Positions 18,335 to 28,507 of a DNA stretch of 64,000 bases are shown one piece after another. The stretch covers positions 992,001 through 1,056,000 of the forward strand of contig CAWIVZ010000008.1 of the NCBI GenBank assembly GCA_963839645.1. The letters run 5' to 3'. Below the pieces are notes generated by a model that worked only from the letters and a program-made list of their open reading frames with translations, searched no databases and was not told the origin of the DNA. Source of the DNA: PALSA-911 sp963839645. Its GTDB lineage: Bacteria; Pseudomonadota; Alphaproteobacteria; Acetobacterales; Acetobacteraceae. The position numbers and the translations under genes were made by a program. Position 1 is the first letter of the stretch. Each line of letters starts with the position of its first letter.

Positions 18335-18792
18335 ATTTGTGCCGGCTCCCGCCACGGCGTCGACGACAATCCGCATGGGTCGGCGTTAATCAATGTCAGG
18401 ACACTGTTGTCTAATAATAACAATGTGATGCTCGCGTCTTGAACTACCCGGCATGGCCGCATCGCGTCTTTCAATCTGGGCGCATCGCTGAAAACGTATT
18501 TTGCGGCGTCCGGTCAACAAAATATGGAACTCCCGATTTCGATTTCGCGAGTTTTTGGAAGGCTTAGTTTCGACGGGAAGCTTTGGAAATTCATTTTGGC
18601 CCCCTGCGCGGCCTCTTAAGAAGTCGTTCTTATTACGATATAGTCATTGATGTATGTTTTTAACAGATTAAATTTACGATAGTTTCGATGTTGCGCGGCG
18701 AAAAATCACCAACTGATGGGCTTTTGACTTGACTTGCCGGCGCATTTCTTCTTGCTTGGCGCGTTCGCAACAACAAAAGCGCCGGGGCAAAA
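18335..18792. other. AT-rich intergenic region
   Basis: About 460 bp with no supported gene. Base composition drops sharply from about 18400 to 18780 compared with neighbouring coding DNA. It must hold the promoter of the PEP-CTERM gene that starts at 18793; no individual element can be assigned with confidence. Confidence 0.5.
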
Positions 18793-19818
18793 ATGGGACT
18801 TTCTTTAAATGAGAATCCACTACTTTGTACAGTTTATCGCAATAGCCTGACGGTTTTATTGGCGACGACCGCAATTGTTGGCGTGTCGTTGCCGGCAAAG
18901 GCCCTGACCATCAATACTGTCTTCGACAGCACCGTTAGCAGTCTCTCGAACTCGGCAACGGTGGAGGCCGCCTTCAAGACGGCCGCCTCCGCCTTCACCA
19001 ACGCCTTCAGCGACCCGGTTACCGTCAACATCACGGTCAGCTGGGGCTATATCCAAGGCACGCCGCTGGCCAGCAATCAAGCGGGGACCAACGCGACCGC
19101 CATGATGGGCTACTGGACCTACCCCCAGCTCCGAACCGCGTTGGCTTCCTCGATCAGCCTGCCGGCAACGCAGACGGGGCCGGCCTATTTTGCGATGGCC
19201 CGCGCCGAAGGCAAGGCGTTGGGGTTGATCTCCGCGACATCGACCGCCTCCGATGGCGCGGTCGGTTTCAGCAGCGGCCTGACATATGATTTCAACCCGT
19301 TCGATGGGATCACGGCCGGGACCTATGACTTCGTCGGGATCGCTCAGCACGAGATCTCCGAGATACTGGGGCGCGGCTCGGCGATCACCAAGACGGGTAT
19401 AGGGTTCTATCAATTACCCGCCGATCTGTTTCGCTATAGCGCACCTGGCGTACAGAGCTACTCTTACACCACCCCCACCTATTTTTCGACGGACGGGGGC
19501 AAGACCAACCTTGGCTGGTTCGACAATACGAACGATGGCGGTGATCGGGCCGACTGGCTGACCGGAACCGGCGGCAGCTATCCTGGCGATGTGCAGAATT
19601 CCTATGTCTACACTGGGGCAACCTCGTTCTCTGCGGCGGACCTTCAGTTGCTCCGCGCACTCGGCTGGGGTGGAACGGCTACGACGCTGAACACTTCCGC
19701 ATCGACCGCCGGCACGACCACCGGCGCGGCGGCGGTGCCGGAGCCAGCTACGCCGACCATCCTGGCAATGGGGTTGGCCAGCCTCGCGCTGGTCCGCCGG
19801 CGCCGCTCCGCTCGGTAA
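18793..19818 (+). CDS. PEP-CTERM protein, metalloprotease-like
   Basis: Exported protein of 341 residues. It has a signal peptide (about 17-37, ending LPAKA), a middle domain resembling the NF038122-type putative metalloproteases found with PEP-CTERM signals, and a sorting tag VPEPATPTILAMG, hydrophobic stretch, RRRRSAR. The putative zinc motif reads AQHEISEILGRG: HExxE rather than HExxH, so the third ligand or activity is uncertain. The tag predicts processing by an exosortase and attachment to the cell surface or extracellular matrix. No exosortase gene is in the window. Confidence 0.8.
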   Translation: MGLSLNENPLLCTVYRNSLTVLLATTAIVGVSLPAKALTINTVFDSTVSSLSNSATVEAAFKTAASAFTNAFSDPVTVNITVSWGYIQGTPLASNQAGTNATAMMGYWTYPQLRTALASSISLPATQTGPAYFAMARAEGKALGLISATSTASDGAVGFSSGLTYDFNPFDGITAGTYDFVGIAQHEISEILGRGSAITKTGIGFYQLPADLFRYSAPGVQSYSYTTPTYFSTDGGKTNLGWFDNTNDGGDRADWLTGTGGSYPGDVQNSYVYTGATSFSAADLQLLRALGWGGTATTLNTSASTAGTTTGAAAVPEPATPTILAMGLASLALVRRRRSAR

Positions 19819-19860
19819 ACCGGGGCGCATCCCACCGGACATCGATCCGTATGGCTACGC

Positions 19861-19891
19861 AGGGCGCTTTCACTTCGGGTGAAAGCGCCCT
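19861..19891 (+). terminator. Hairpin downstream of the PEP-CTERM gene
   Basis: A perfect 13-bp stem AGGGCGCTTTCAC/GTGAAAGCGCCCT around TTCGG, followed within a few bases by ATTTTG. Probably a terminator. Confidence 0.65.
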
Positions 19892-19961
19892 GAAGCATTT
19901 TGAGAAAGCCTTGCACCCAACCGGGGTCAGTTACAACCGGCGGAAAGGCCGCTCCGTCCTG

Positions 19962-20035
19962 CCCGGGCTTGCCCCGGGTATCCACGCCTTTCGCGCGGCC
20001 GGCAAATCCGTAGGTGGCCGGCACAAGGCCGGCCA
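19962..20035. repeat. Dispersed GC-rich palindromes
   Basis: Two palindromes, CCCGGG/CCCGGG (19962-19978) and TGGCCGGC-ACAAG-GCCGGCCA (20015-20035). The second recurs with one base change at 40845-40865. These look like members of an intergenic palindromic repeat family. Confidence 0.6.
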
Positions 20036-20230
20036 GGACGGTTGCTCAAGGGTCCGCAATTGCGCCGATTGGTATTAGAGGTCCGGTCGGGCTGATATTG
20101 CCCTCGCGTCGCCCCGGTCCACTTTTTCACCCATTTCCCAATCGCCGCCGGACTGGGGCTGCCCGACACGGCCGGCCTGCTGGGTCACGCCCAGGTTCGC
20201 GGCCTGTTTCGGCTTCACTCGACGACACGC

Positions 20231-20258
20231 AAAAAAGACGGGCCGATAATTCGGCCCG
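20231..20258 (-). terminator. Intrinsic terminator of the minus-strand PEP-CTERM gene
   Basis: On the minus strand a perfect 8-bp stem CGGGCCGA/TCGGCCCG with loop ATTA is followed by TC and six T. It lies about 60 bp past the stop codon at 20319. Confidence 0.85.
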
Positions 20259-20318
20259 CCTTCAATGTCGTCACAGATGCCTCGCCGCCCGGAACCCAGG
20301 CGGCAGCTATTCCGTAGC

Positions 20319-21056
20319 CTAGCGGCGGCGGCGGACCATCGCCAGCGCCACAAGCCCCAGGCCCAGGACCGACAGAGCCGCAGGCTCCGGGGTCAGCACA
20401 TAGTTTCCATCGCCCAGCGTATAGAACTCCCAGGCGCCGGTCGCCCTGCCGCAGTCGATGGCGTTCGCACTGCACGCCGACGTAAGGGACAAGGTCAGGC
20501 TGGCAGGCTGTCCAACAAACCCGGGCAGCCCCGTGTCCATCAGGAACCCGGAGGTCGTCAGATCGAGTTCCCCGGGGCCGGAAGAAGCCCACGACGCAAG
20601 CGAGATATCGTAGGTAAACCGATAGGCCGGGCTGGTTCCGAGCCCCGTGCCGAGTATGGGAAATGCCGCGGTGGGACCATCGCTCGCAAAGGTCAGGAAG
20701 GAGCCGATATACGGTGCTCCGATCCCGAACGTCGTCGGGATTTTGTTGCCAGCCGCGTGCGTGTCTATTCCAATGATCGAAAGCGCCTGGAACGACCAAG
20801 GATTGGCGCTGTTGTAGTCAAAGTTGTTCACCACCCCATTCACGGGGCTAACCGCATCCTGCGGCCCCATAACCAGCGTTGTCGTCGGGAGCTTGATCCA
20901 CGCGGCACTTCCGAGACTGGTGCCGCCGCCGTAGGTCACCCCTGCCGTACCGAATTCCATGTACCCGTTCAAGGTCCCAGCGGACGCCGCCGAAATGCCT
21001 ACCGATATCGCCAAAGCGCCCGCGAGTGCGCACACGGCACCCAGCCGAAACTTCAT
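20319..21056 (-). CDS. PEP-CTERM sorting domain protein
   Basis: Exported protein of 245 residues. The start at 21056 is chosen because a classic signal peptide follows at once (MKFRLGAVCALAGALAIS, cleavage after SAASA); the frame is open 35 codons further upstream. The central part is beta-rich, Gly/Thr/Ser-rich and of no recognised family, with one cysteine pair near the C terminus. It ends with TPEPAALSVLGLG, a hydrophobic segment and RRRR, the exosortase tag. It is not related by eye to the neighbouring PEP-CTERM protein beyond the tag. Confidence 0.8.
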   Translation of the reverse strand: MKFRLGAVCALAGALAISVGISAASAGTLNGYMEFGTAGVTYGGGTSLGSAAWIKLPTTTLVMGPQDAVSPVNGVVNNFDYNSANPWSFQALSIIGIDTHAAGNKIPTTFGIGAPYIGSFLTFASDGPTAAFPILGTGLGTSPAYRFTYDISLASWASSGPGELDLTTSGFLMDTGLPGFVGQPASLTLSLTSACSANAIDCGRATGAWEFYTLGDGNYVLTPEPAALSVLGLGLVALAMVRRRR

Positions 21057-21561
21057 CTTACCGCTCTCCGACAGTCGCGTAGCCTGCGTTTCTCTGGACA
21101 TCGAATGCACCCTGTAACAATGTGATAAACTGCTTCTATCCCTGATTGCCATGGAATGCAAGCGGGAACTGCACGTTTTCTTGAGCGCGGTGCGGATTCC
21201 AAAACAAATTTGTCGGGCAAGGGATCCGGCCCGGGACCGCCCGGAGCTGCGATCATCAGCAGTTCCAATATGGTATGTTCTTACAATAGCTTATCCTGGA
21301 CCTCCGGACAAACTCGTTGCCAGGTGCGCTATGGCATTCCGCATCGTCGGAGGCCGCAATTTTCACTCAACACAAGCTGGATTTTTGTTAATAATTCTGA
21401 CTGATTTCGCAAAAGCGTAAATCTCGGAATGCAACACGCCGGACAAGCTAGCGGTTCAGCGTCGAGCGCTATCGAGTCAATCGACCGCCAGGAACTTCCT
21501 TTGGTTGTTTATGCTCAGGTTCGTTTTTCCTAAAAAGAGCAGGCGGTTCATTATAAGCTAC
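21057..21561. other. Intergenic region without supported gene
   Basis: About 505 bp between the PEP-CTERM gene and a small hypothetical gene, lower in GC than the surroundings. Short open frames on the plus strand lack ribosome-binding sites and family resemblance. The 21057-21200 part probably carries the PEP-CTERM promoter. Nothing else is seen. Confidence 0.4.
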
Positions 21562-21864
21562 TCATAGGCATCCGCGCGCGAACGTCACACCCGCGTTTTC
21601 CAGCCGATTCGGCCACGCCGCCGTCCAGCGCGTCCAGAAAATCGCCGGCAGGTCCGATCCGCTGGCGAGCAGATCATCGCTTTCGTCGCAAAGCCGGAAG
21701 CCGGTGTCGTCCTGCACAAGCTTCATCCGCTGCCACGGTCGGGTCGGTTCCAGCCGTTCGAACAGGATCACGCTGCACGCCGCATCCGTGCCCAGGGGCA
21801 GGAAACGCAGCCCCCGCCCCCGGCACCACCGCGCGAGCGTCCTAAGTTCTGTCGTGTCGAGCAC
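21562..21864 (-). CDS. Hypothetical protein, about 100 residues
   Basis: No family is recognised. The GTG start at 21864 is chosen because AGGAGAGA lies eight bases upstream; an ATG at 21912 in the same frame lacks such a site. The protein is soluble, with a Trp/Arg-rich mix (LARWCRGRGLRFLPLG near the N terminus and FWTRWTAAWPNRLE near the C terminus). It lies on the same strand as, and about 130 bp downstream of, the aminopeptidase gene. Confidence 0.5.
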   Translation of the reverse strand: MLDTTELRTLARWCRGRGLRFLPLGTDAACSVILFERLEPTRPWQRMKLVQDDTGFRLCDESDDLLASGSDLPAIFWTRWTAAWPNRLENAGVTFARGCL

Positions 21865-21992
21865 CGCATCTCTCCTGAACCCGGAACCTGGCCGCACCAG
21901 ATCGCCGTACACCCTGTCGGTTTTCCGGCCGATTCGGGTTAACGCGGCTCAGATTCCGGCGGAGAAACCCCGCCTATCCTGCTGATGAAAGG

Positions 21993-23793
21993 CTACACAG
22001 GTCCGCCAGATGCGTTCAGCTTCCGGCACACCTGCCGCAGCCATGCGCGTGCGGCCGGCTCCAGCGTCGGCCCTACCTGCGCGAGCACCCGTGCGTGGTA
22101 GGCATCCAGCCAGGCGATCTCCTGCGGGGTCAGCAGGTCCGGGGCCAGCAATTGTCGGTCGAACGGCGCAAGGGTCAGGGTCTCGAAACAGAGGAACGGC
22201 CGCAGCGCCTCCGCCAGGTCCGCCGGCTGCACCAACAGCAGGTTCTCCAGCCGGATGCCGTAGTTGCCGGGCAGGTAGTAGCCCGGCTCGTTGGACAGGA
22301 TCATGCCCGCCGCCAGCGGCACCGGCCTCGCCGCGCGCGACAGGCTGACCGGGCCTTCATGCACCGACAAATAGCTGCCGACGCCATGACCGGTGCCGTG
22401 ATCGTAGTCGAGCCCCGCCTGCCACAGCGCGCTGCGCGCGAATCCGTCCAGGTGCGCGCCCGCGACGCCCTGTGGAAACACCAGCGTGGCGATGGCGATG
22501 TGGCCCTTCATGACCCGGGTAAAGCGGCGGCGGAGTTCCAGCGGAGCCTCGTCCGGCCCGGTCCAGATCGTGCGGGTGATGTCGGTGGTGCCATCCAGGG
22601 TACTGGGCGCCGCTGTCGATCAAATAGACCTCATTGGCGCCGATCCGGCGGTCGGTTTCCGGGGTCACTCTATAATGGATGATCGCGCCATGCTCCCCGG
22701 CGCCGGAGATCGCGGGGAAGCTCTCGCCGCGGAACCCCTCCACCGCCTCGCGCAGCGCCAGCAGCCTGGCCGCGGCCGAGAGCTCGGTCTGTTCGCCGGT
22801 GCTGCCCTGTTCGGCCAGGAAATGCAGGAAGCGGCACACCGCGGCGGCATCGCGCAGATGCGCGTTGCGCGCGCCCTGGCGTTCCACCGCGTTCTTGCAG
22901 GCCTTCGGCAGCAGACAGGGATCGGGCGCGTTCGTCACAAGCGCGCCCGCCGCGCGCAAGGTCTGCGCGAACCAGACCGGGGATCCCGCCGCGTCCACCC
23001 GCACGGTCTTTCCGGCCATGCCCGCCAGCGCCGGGGCCATCGTCTCCCGCCCAGCGACGGCGACCTCGTTGCCGAGCCAGGCCCGCGTCGCCTCGGGCAG
23101 CTTGGCGGGATCCATGAACAACTCGACGCGCCCATCCTCCGCGTGCAGCAGCGCGAATCCGAGCGCGAACGGGGTGAACGGCACGTCCGAGCCGCGGATG
23201 TTCAGCAGCCAGGCGATCGAGGCGGGATCGGTAAGGACAACCGCATCCTGTTTGGCGGTGCGCAGGACCGCCGCAATGTCCTGGCGCTTTTCCACCGCGG
23301 CGCGGCCGGCATAATCGAGCCGGTGCGGCACCGCCGGGGCCAACGGCGGCGACGGACGGTCCGTCCAGACGGTATCGATCGGGTTTTTCGCCAGCGGCAC
23401 CAGATTGAGCCCGGCATCGGTGTAGCGGGACAGCGCCTCCTCGCCGATCAGCAGCGGGTCATAGGCGATGACGGCATCCACCGGGGCGTGCGCGGCCAGA
23501 AAACCCGGCGGCGGCTCCTCGATGATGTGGCGGCGTTCCCACAGATCGGGGTCGGTCTGCTGCTCGAGCTGCAGCACGTAGCGCCCATCGGTGAACACCG
23601 CCGCGCGATCGGCCAGCACCACGGCGAGCCCGGCGCTGCCGGTGAAGCCGGTCAGCCAGGCCAGCCGCTCCGCGCCCGGCGGCACATACTCGCCGAGATG
23701 CTCGTCGGAGCGCGGCACGATGAAGCCGTCCAGGCCCTGGCGAGCCAGTTCGGCGCGAAGTCCGGTCAATCGGGTGGCCGCATGGTTGGTCAT
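21993..23793 (-). CDS. pepP: Xaa-Pro aminopeptidase (M24B), frameshifted as read
   Basis: Metal-dependent removal of N-terminal residues next to proline; cytosolic. The first frame holds the creatinase-like N-terminal domains (RGSDVPFTPFALGFALL) and VYLIDSGAQY with the first metal aspartate. The second frame continues with HLDGFARSALWQAGLDYDHG, GHGVGSYLSVHEGP and ILSNEPGYY, supplying the remaining metal histidine and glutamate ligands. One extra base in the GGG at 22598-22600 breaks the frame; without it the product is 599 residues, normal for the long aminopeptidase P class. Confidence 0.9.
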
Positions 23794-23945
23794 TCGATGG
23801 TCCCTTCCCGGCGTGTTCGGCTTGTATATGGCAGAGGAGCGGATCAGATAAGCGCGTTACGCAATACTTAACGTCTATTCATGCTAGAAACGCGGGACTG
23901 ACCGAGCAAATTCTCGCTTTTCCTGGCGGTACCCGCTACCTATGT

Positions 23946-23957
23946 TGCATTGCAGCA
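23946..23957 (+). promoter_or_regulatory. TGCATTGCAGCA motif upstream of DUF1127 gene
   Basis: The same 12 bases occur on the minus strand over the predicted start of sRNA copy 1 (complement 8518-8529), and in variant form in copies 2 and 3. TGC-rich palindromes are reported operators of the PHA regulator PhaR in several alphaproteobacteria; assignment here is only a suggestion. Confidence 0.35.
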
Positions 23958-24014
23958 CAACCCGGGAGCGCCCCGCCACGACGACGACGCGCAAGACCTG
24001 GGCTGCCGAACGGA

Positions 24015-24302
24015 ATGAAGATCATGGACACCCCCCGCTTGAACGCCGAGTTTAACATCGGTTCCATCGGCGAAGGCTATGCCAACGCCACCAATGCCCG
24101 CATCGCCGCCAACCAGGACTTCGCGCACCGCCTGGGCAATACGCTCGCCAAGGCCGTCGCCTGGTTCCGCCGTGGTTCGGTGATGGCTGAGCTGAACAGC
24201 ATGGACGACCGCGAACTGGCCGATGTCGGGTTGTCGCGCGGCAACCTCACGCAGGTTTTCGACGCCGAGTTCGCCCACGAACACGCCCGCCGCGGCTACT
24301 GA
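24015..24302 (+). CDS. DUF1127 (YjiS-like) small protein
   Basis: A 95-residue protein whose C-terminal half is a DUF1127 domain: ELNSMDDRELADVGLSRGNL, preceded by the basic amphipathic AKAVAWFRRGSV. Related small arginine-rich proteins in alphaproteobacteria influence RNA turnover and phosphate or carbon metabolism, and in Rhodobacter one is co-transcribed with anti-SD sRNAs. Start is at 24015 or, in frame, 24024. It is monocistronic, with a hairpin after the stop. Confidence 0.8.
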   Translation: MKIMDTPRLNAEFNIGSIGEGYANATNARIAANQDFAHRLGNTLAKAVAWFRRGSVMAELNSMDDRELADVGLSRGNLTQVFDAEFAHEHARRGY

Positions 24303-24315
24303 TCCGGATCAGGCC

Positions 24316-24331
24316 GGGGGCGAAAGCCCCC
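24316..24331. terminator. Hairpin between convergent DUF1127 and prmA genes
   Basis: GGGGGC-GAAA-GCCCCC stem with a GNRA-type tetraloop, 14 bp from both stop codons. It could terminate transcripts from both sides; the T run is short. Confidence 0.55.
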
Positions 24332-24344
24332 GTCCCTTGCCGGC

Positions 24345-25226
24345 CTAGCGGCGCAGAACCAGCGTCGTCCAGTTGCCTTCGCGCAACGCGAAGTCCAACC
24401 GCATGCCCAGACGCCGGTGTGCGCTGAGAACCAGGTTCGCCTGGCTGTTCAGCAGGCCCGCCAGAATGGCGGTACCGCCCGGCGCCAGGCTCGCCGCCAG
24501 ATGCCGCGCCATCGCGCATAGCGGCCGCGCCAGGATATTGGCGAATACCAGATCATAGGGCGCGCCGGCCGACACCGCCGGGTGGTCCCAACCATCCGCC
24601 AGCCGGGCCGTGACCAGGGCGCCGACACCGTTCTCGGCCGCGTTGCGCGCCGCCACCCGCACCGACCAGGGCTCGATATCCGTCGCCAGGACCGGGCGGT
24701 GCAGCAGCCTGGCCGCCGCCATCGCCAGGATGCCGGAACCGGTGCCCAGATCCAGAATCCGCCGCGGCTTGCGATGGGCGATCTTCTCCAGCGCGCGCAG
24801 GCAGCCGCGGGTGGAACCATGCTCCCCCGAACCGAAGGCCACGCCGGCATCCAGAGTCAGGGTGATGCGCCCCGGAACGCCCGGTCCCTTCAGATGCGAG
24901 CCGCGCACCACGAACCGCCTGCCCACCTCCTGGGCGGGGAAGGATTCGTAGGTCCGCGCCAGCCAGCCCTCGGCGGCGGTCGCGTGGCGCCGCAGGGGCG
25001 CGGCAACGCCGGTCATCATCTCCGCCAGCGCCAGGGCGCCGACCAGTTCCGCCTCATTGGCGCCGACCGGCTTCACGCCCTCGATCCGCCAGATCCGCTT
25101 CGCTTCGTCTAGAAAGAAGAACCCGACCGTGCTGCAGGCCGACAGCAGTGCCGACTCGAACGCTTCCAGCGCGGCCTCCGGCACATCGACGAAGACCGTC
25201 TCCAGCGCCTCGGTGCGTTTTCTCAT
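24345..25226 (-). CDS. prmA: Ribosomal protein L11 methyltransferase
   Basis: SAM-dependent methylation of ribosomal protein L11. The 293-residue protein has an N-terminal substrate-recognition domain, the linker GVAFGSGEHGSTRGCL, the SAM-binding motif ILDLGTGSGILAMAA, and the catalytic-loop sequence DLVFANILARPL. Length is normal. Its ATG overlaps the stop of the upstream helicase gene by four bases, so they form one transcription unit, a pairing seen in other alphaproteobacteria. Confidence 0.93.
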   Translation of the reverse strand: MRKRTEALETVFVDVPEAALEAFESALLSACSTVGFFFLDEAKRIWRIEGVKPVGANEAELVGALALAEMMTGVAAPLRRHATAAEGWLARTYESFPAQEVGRRFVVRGSHLKGPGVPGRITLTLDAGVAFGSGEHGSTRGCLRALEKIAHRKPRRILDLGTGSGILAMAAARLLHRPVLATDIEPWSVRVAARNAAENGVGALVTARLADGWDHPAVSAGAPYDLVFANILARPLCAMARHLAASLAPGGTAILAGLLNSQANLVLSAHRRLGMRLDFALREGNWTTLVLRR

Positions 25227-27407
25227 ACCTTCTCCACGAAGCGGTCCAATACCCGCTTGGCCCCGGCCTTCTCGAAGGCGATGTCGAGCTTGTCGTCATC
25301 GGCGCCGGTGACGGTGCCGTAGCCGAATTTCTGATGGAACACCCGCTGGCCGACGGCGATCGCCTCCGGCCGGGCCGGGCGGGCGGGCTGTTCCCAGGCC
25401 TCGATCACCCGCGGTTTACGCGCCGCCATCGGGAAAGCGGAAAAGCTCGGGATGGCGGTGGCCCGCGCGTCCCGTGCCAGGGCGGCCGAGCCGGAACGCT
25501 GGGTCAGTTCCTCGGGCAATTCGTCGATGAAGCGGCTGGGGATGCTGCTCTGCCAGTTGGCGTAGATGCGCCGGTTGGCGGCGTGGCTGATGATGGCGCG
25601 CTTGCGGGCGCGGGTGATGCCGACATAGGCCAGGCGGCGCTCTTCCTCCAGGCCCTTCGCACCCTGCTCGTCCATCGAACGCTGGTTGGGGAACACGCCT
25701 TCCTCCCAGCCGGGCAGGAACACGGTGTCGAACTCCAGACCCTTGGCGCCGTGCAGGGTCATCAGGCTGACCTTGTCGGCGTCGGAATTCTCCTCGTTCT
25801 CCATCACCAGGGAGACGTGATCGAGGAAGCCTTCCAGCGTCTCGAAATCCGCCAGCGCGCGGACCAGTTCCTTCAGGTTCTCCAGCCGCCCGGGCGCTTC
25901 GGGCGATTTGTCCTGCTTCCACATCTCGGTGTAGCCGAACTCGTCGAGCATGGTCGCCAGCGTGACCACGTGTCCCTCGGTCTCCAGCATCTTCCGCCAG
26001 CGGGCAAAGCCCTGGAACAGTTCGGCCATCGCCTCGCGCGCCCGCCCGCGCAGGCTGCCGGTGGCGACCAGTTGCTCGGCGGCGGCTGCCAGCGGAATGC
26101 CCTGGGCGCGGGAGGCCTCGTGCATGCCGCGCAGCGCCTGCTCGCCGATGCCGCGGCGGGGCACGTTGACGATCCGCTCGAAGGCCAGATCATCCGAGGC
26201 GCCGCGCAGCACGCGCATATAGGCCACCGCGTCGCGAATTTCCGCACGTTCGTAGAAGCGCAGGCCACCGACCACGCGATACGGCACGCCGAGCAGGATC
26301 AGCCGCTCCTCGAAAGCGCGGGTCTGAAAGCCGGCGCGAACCAGCACGGCGATCTCGGCCAGCTTGTGGCCGTCGCGGCGCAGGCCCTCGATGCGGTCGC
26401 CGACCATGCGGGCCTCTTCGTCGGAATCCCACAGGCTGACGACGGAGACCGGCTCGCCCTCGGCATCGTTGCGGCCAGGCCGCAGGGTTTTGCCCAGTCG
26501 GCCCTCGTTATGAGCGATCAAGGCCGAGGCCGCCGCCAGGATCGGCGCGGTGGAGCGGTAATTCGCTTCGAGGCGGACGATCTTGGCGCCCTCGAAATCC
26601 CGCTCGAACCGCAGGATATTCTCCACCTCGGCGCCGCGCCAGGAATAGATCGACTGGTCGTCATCGCCAACGCAGCAGATATTTTTGCGCTCCTGCGCCA
26701 ACAGGCGGAGCCAGAGGTACTGCACCACGTTGGTGTCCTGGTACTCGTCCACCAGGATGTAGCGGAACATGCCGGTGATACTGCGCCAGCACATCCGGAT
26801 GGCCGCGCAGGATCTCCGTCATGTGCAACAGCAGATCGCCGAAATCGGCCGCGTTCACCGCCGCGAGCCGAGCCTGGTAGTCGGCGTACAGCTCGCGCGC
26901 CCGGTTGGCGGCGAAGTCGCTTTCCTGGTCCGGCGTGATCCGCGCCGGCGTCAGGCCGCGGTCTTTCCAGCGCTGGATGATCCCCATCAATGCCGGCGGC
27001 GCCCAGCGCTTGGTGTCGATCCGCTTGGCCTCCATCACCTGCTTCAGCAGGCGAAGCTGGTCGTCGGTGTCGAGGATGGTGAAGTTCGGCTGCAACCCGA
27101 CCAGATCGGCGTGCCGGCGCAGCATCCGCGCGCACAGCGCATGGAAGGTGCCGAGCCACAGACCCTCCGCCGGCGCGCCGAGGATGGCGCCGACCCGCTC
27201 GCGCATCTCCCGCGCCGCCTTGTTGGTGAAGGTTACCGCCAGCACCTGATTGGGAAAGGCGCGGTTGGTCAGCAGGATATGGGCGAAGCGCGTGGTCAGC
27301 ACCCGGGTCTTGCCGGTGCCGGCACCCGCGAGCACCAGCAGCGGACCGTCGACGGTTTCCACCGCCGCGCGCTGCTCGGGGTTCAGGCGGGTGAGATAGT
27401 CGCTCAT
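25223..27407 (-). CDS. UvrD/PcrA-type DNA helicase, frameshifted as read
   Basis: Superfamily 1 ATP-dependent 3'-5' helicase for repair and replication restart. The first frame carries Walker A AGAGTGKT (residues 27-34), TFTNKAAREMRERV (motif Ia) and GTFHALCARMLRRH. The second frame carries YILVDEYQDTN (motif II), GDDDQSIYSWRGA (III), LEANYRST (IV), LMTLHGAKGLEFDTVFLPG and YVGITRARKRA (VI). One extra base near 26771 separates them; corrected, the product is 727 residues. The C-terminal FHQKFGYGTVTG is the Tudor-like domain typical of PcrA/UvrD. Confidence 0.92.
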
Positions 27408-27516
27408 GCGATTGGACGGGGGACTCGAATGGACACCGTCCAGATATAGAACAGGAAGCGAACGGGTCCAACCGCGAAGCCGTAAGCCGGATATCCGGCT
27501 GCCGGTATTTCCGGCC

Positions 27517-28507
27517 TCAGGCGGTCGCGGCTGCCTCGACCGGCCTGACCCCCAGGATATGCGCGATCGCGTAGGTCAGGTCCGGCCGGTTCAGTGTGTA
27601 GAAGTGGAACTCATCCACCCCGTTCGCCTGCAGCAGCCGCACCTGCTCCGCCGCGACCACGGCGGCGACCATGCGCCGGGTTTCCGGATCGTCCTCCGTG
27701 CCCTCGAACAGATGCGCCAGCCAGTCCGGCACCGCTGGTGCCGCACATCGCGGAGAACTTCGCCGCCTGGGCGAAATTGGATACCGGCATGATCCCCGGC
27801 ACGATCGGCGCGGTGATCCCCGCGGCCAGGCAGCGGTCGAGGAAGCGCAGATACACCGTGCCGTCGAAGAAATACTGCGTGATCGCCCGGGTCGCGCCGG
27901 CATCGAGCTTGCGCCTGAGGTTGTCCAGATCCGCTTCCGGGCTGATCGCCGTCGGATGGGTCTCGGGATAGGCGCCCACCGAGATCTCGAAATCGGCGAC
28001 CCGCTTCAGCCCGGCGACGAGGTCGGCGGCATAGGCGTAGCCGCCGCGGATGCGGCTCATACTGGGTGCCCGGCGGCGCGTCGCCGCGCAGCGCGACGAT
28101 GTGGCGGATACCGGCATCCCAGTACTGGCGGGCGACATCGTCCACCTCGCCCCGGCTCGCGCCGACGCAGGTCAGGTGCGCGGCGGGCGTCAGGGTGGTT
28201 TCCGTGCACGATGCGGGCGACGGTCGCGTGCGTGCGGGCCTGGGTGGTGCCGCCGGCGCCATAGGTCACGGAGACGAAGCGCGGCGCCAGCGGTTCCAGC
28301 CGGCGGATCGCAGGCCCAAAGCTGCTGCTCCAGCGCCTCGGTGCGCGGCGGGAAGAACTCGAACGACAGCAGCGGCGGCTTTTGCCCGGTGCCGCGCATC
28401 GGCAGGGCCGGAAAGCGCGGCCCGGTGAGCCAGCGCTCCAACGTGGGGCCGCTTTGCGACGCCAGGGCAGCCGCAGGGGCGGGACGAACGGGAAGGTCTT
28501 GGGTCAT
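27517..28507 (-). CDS. metF: 5,10-methylenetetrahydrofolate reductase, four frameshifts as read
   Basis: FAD-dependent reduction of methylene-THF to methyl-THF for methionine synthesis. The pieces, in order on the minus strand and in different frames, are LLSFEFFPPRTEALEQQLW, VTYGAGGTTQARTHATVARI, HLTCVGASRGEVDDVARQYW with RHIVALRGD, YAADLVAGLKRVADFEISVG with AITQYFFDG, and HFYTLNRPDLTYAI. Single extra bases near 28312, 28206, 28046 and 27736 explain all four breaks. Without them the product is 328 residues, a normal length. Confidence 0.9.

Noticed and set aside
26761..26780. Programmed frameshift in uvrD/pcrA
   Set aside because: No slippery heptamer or stimulatory structure, and the same +1 pattern occurs in unrelated genes, which favours sequence error.
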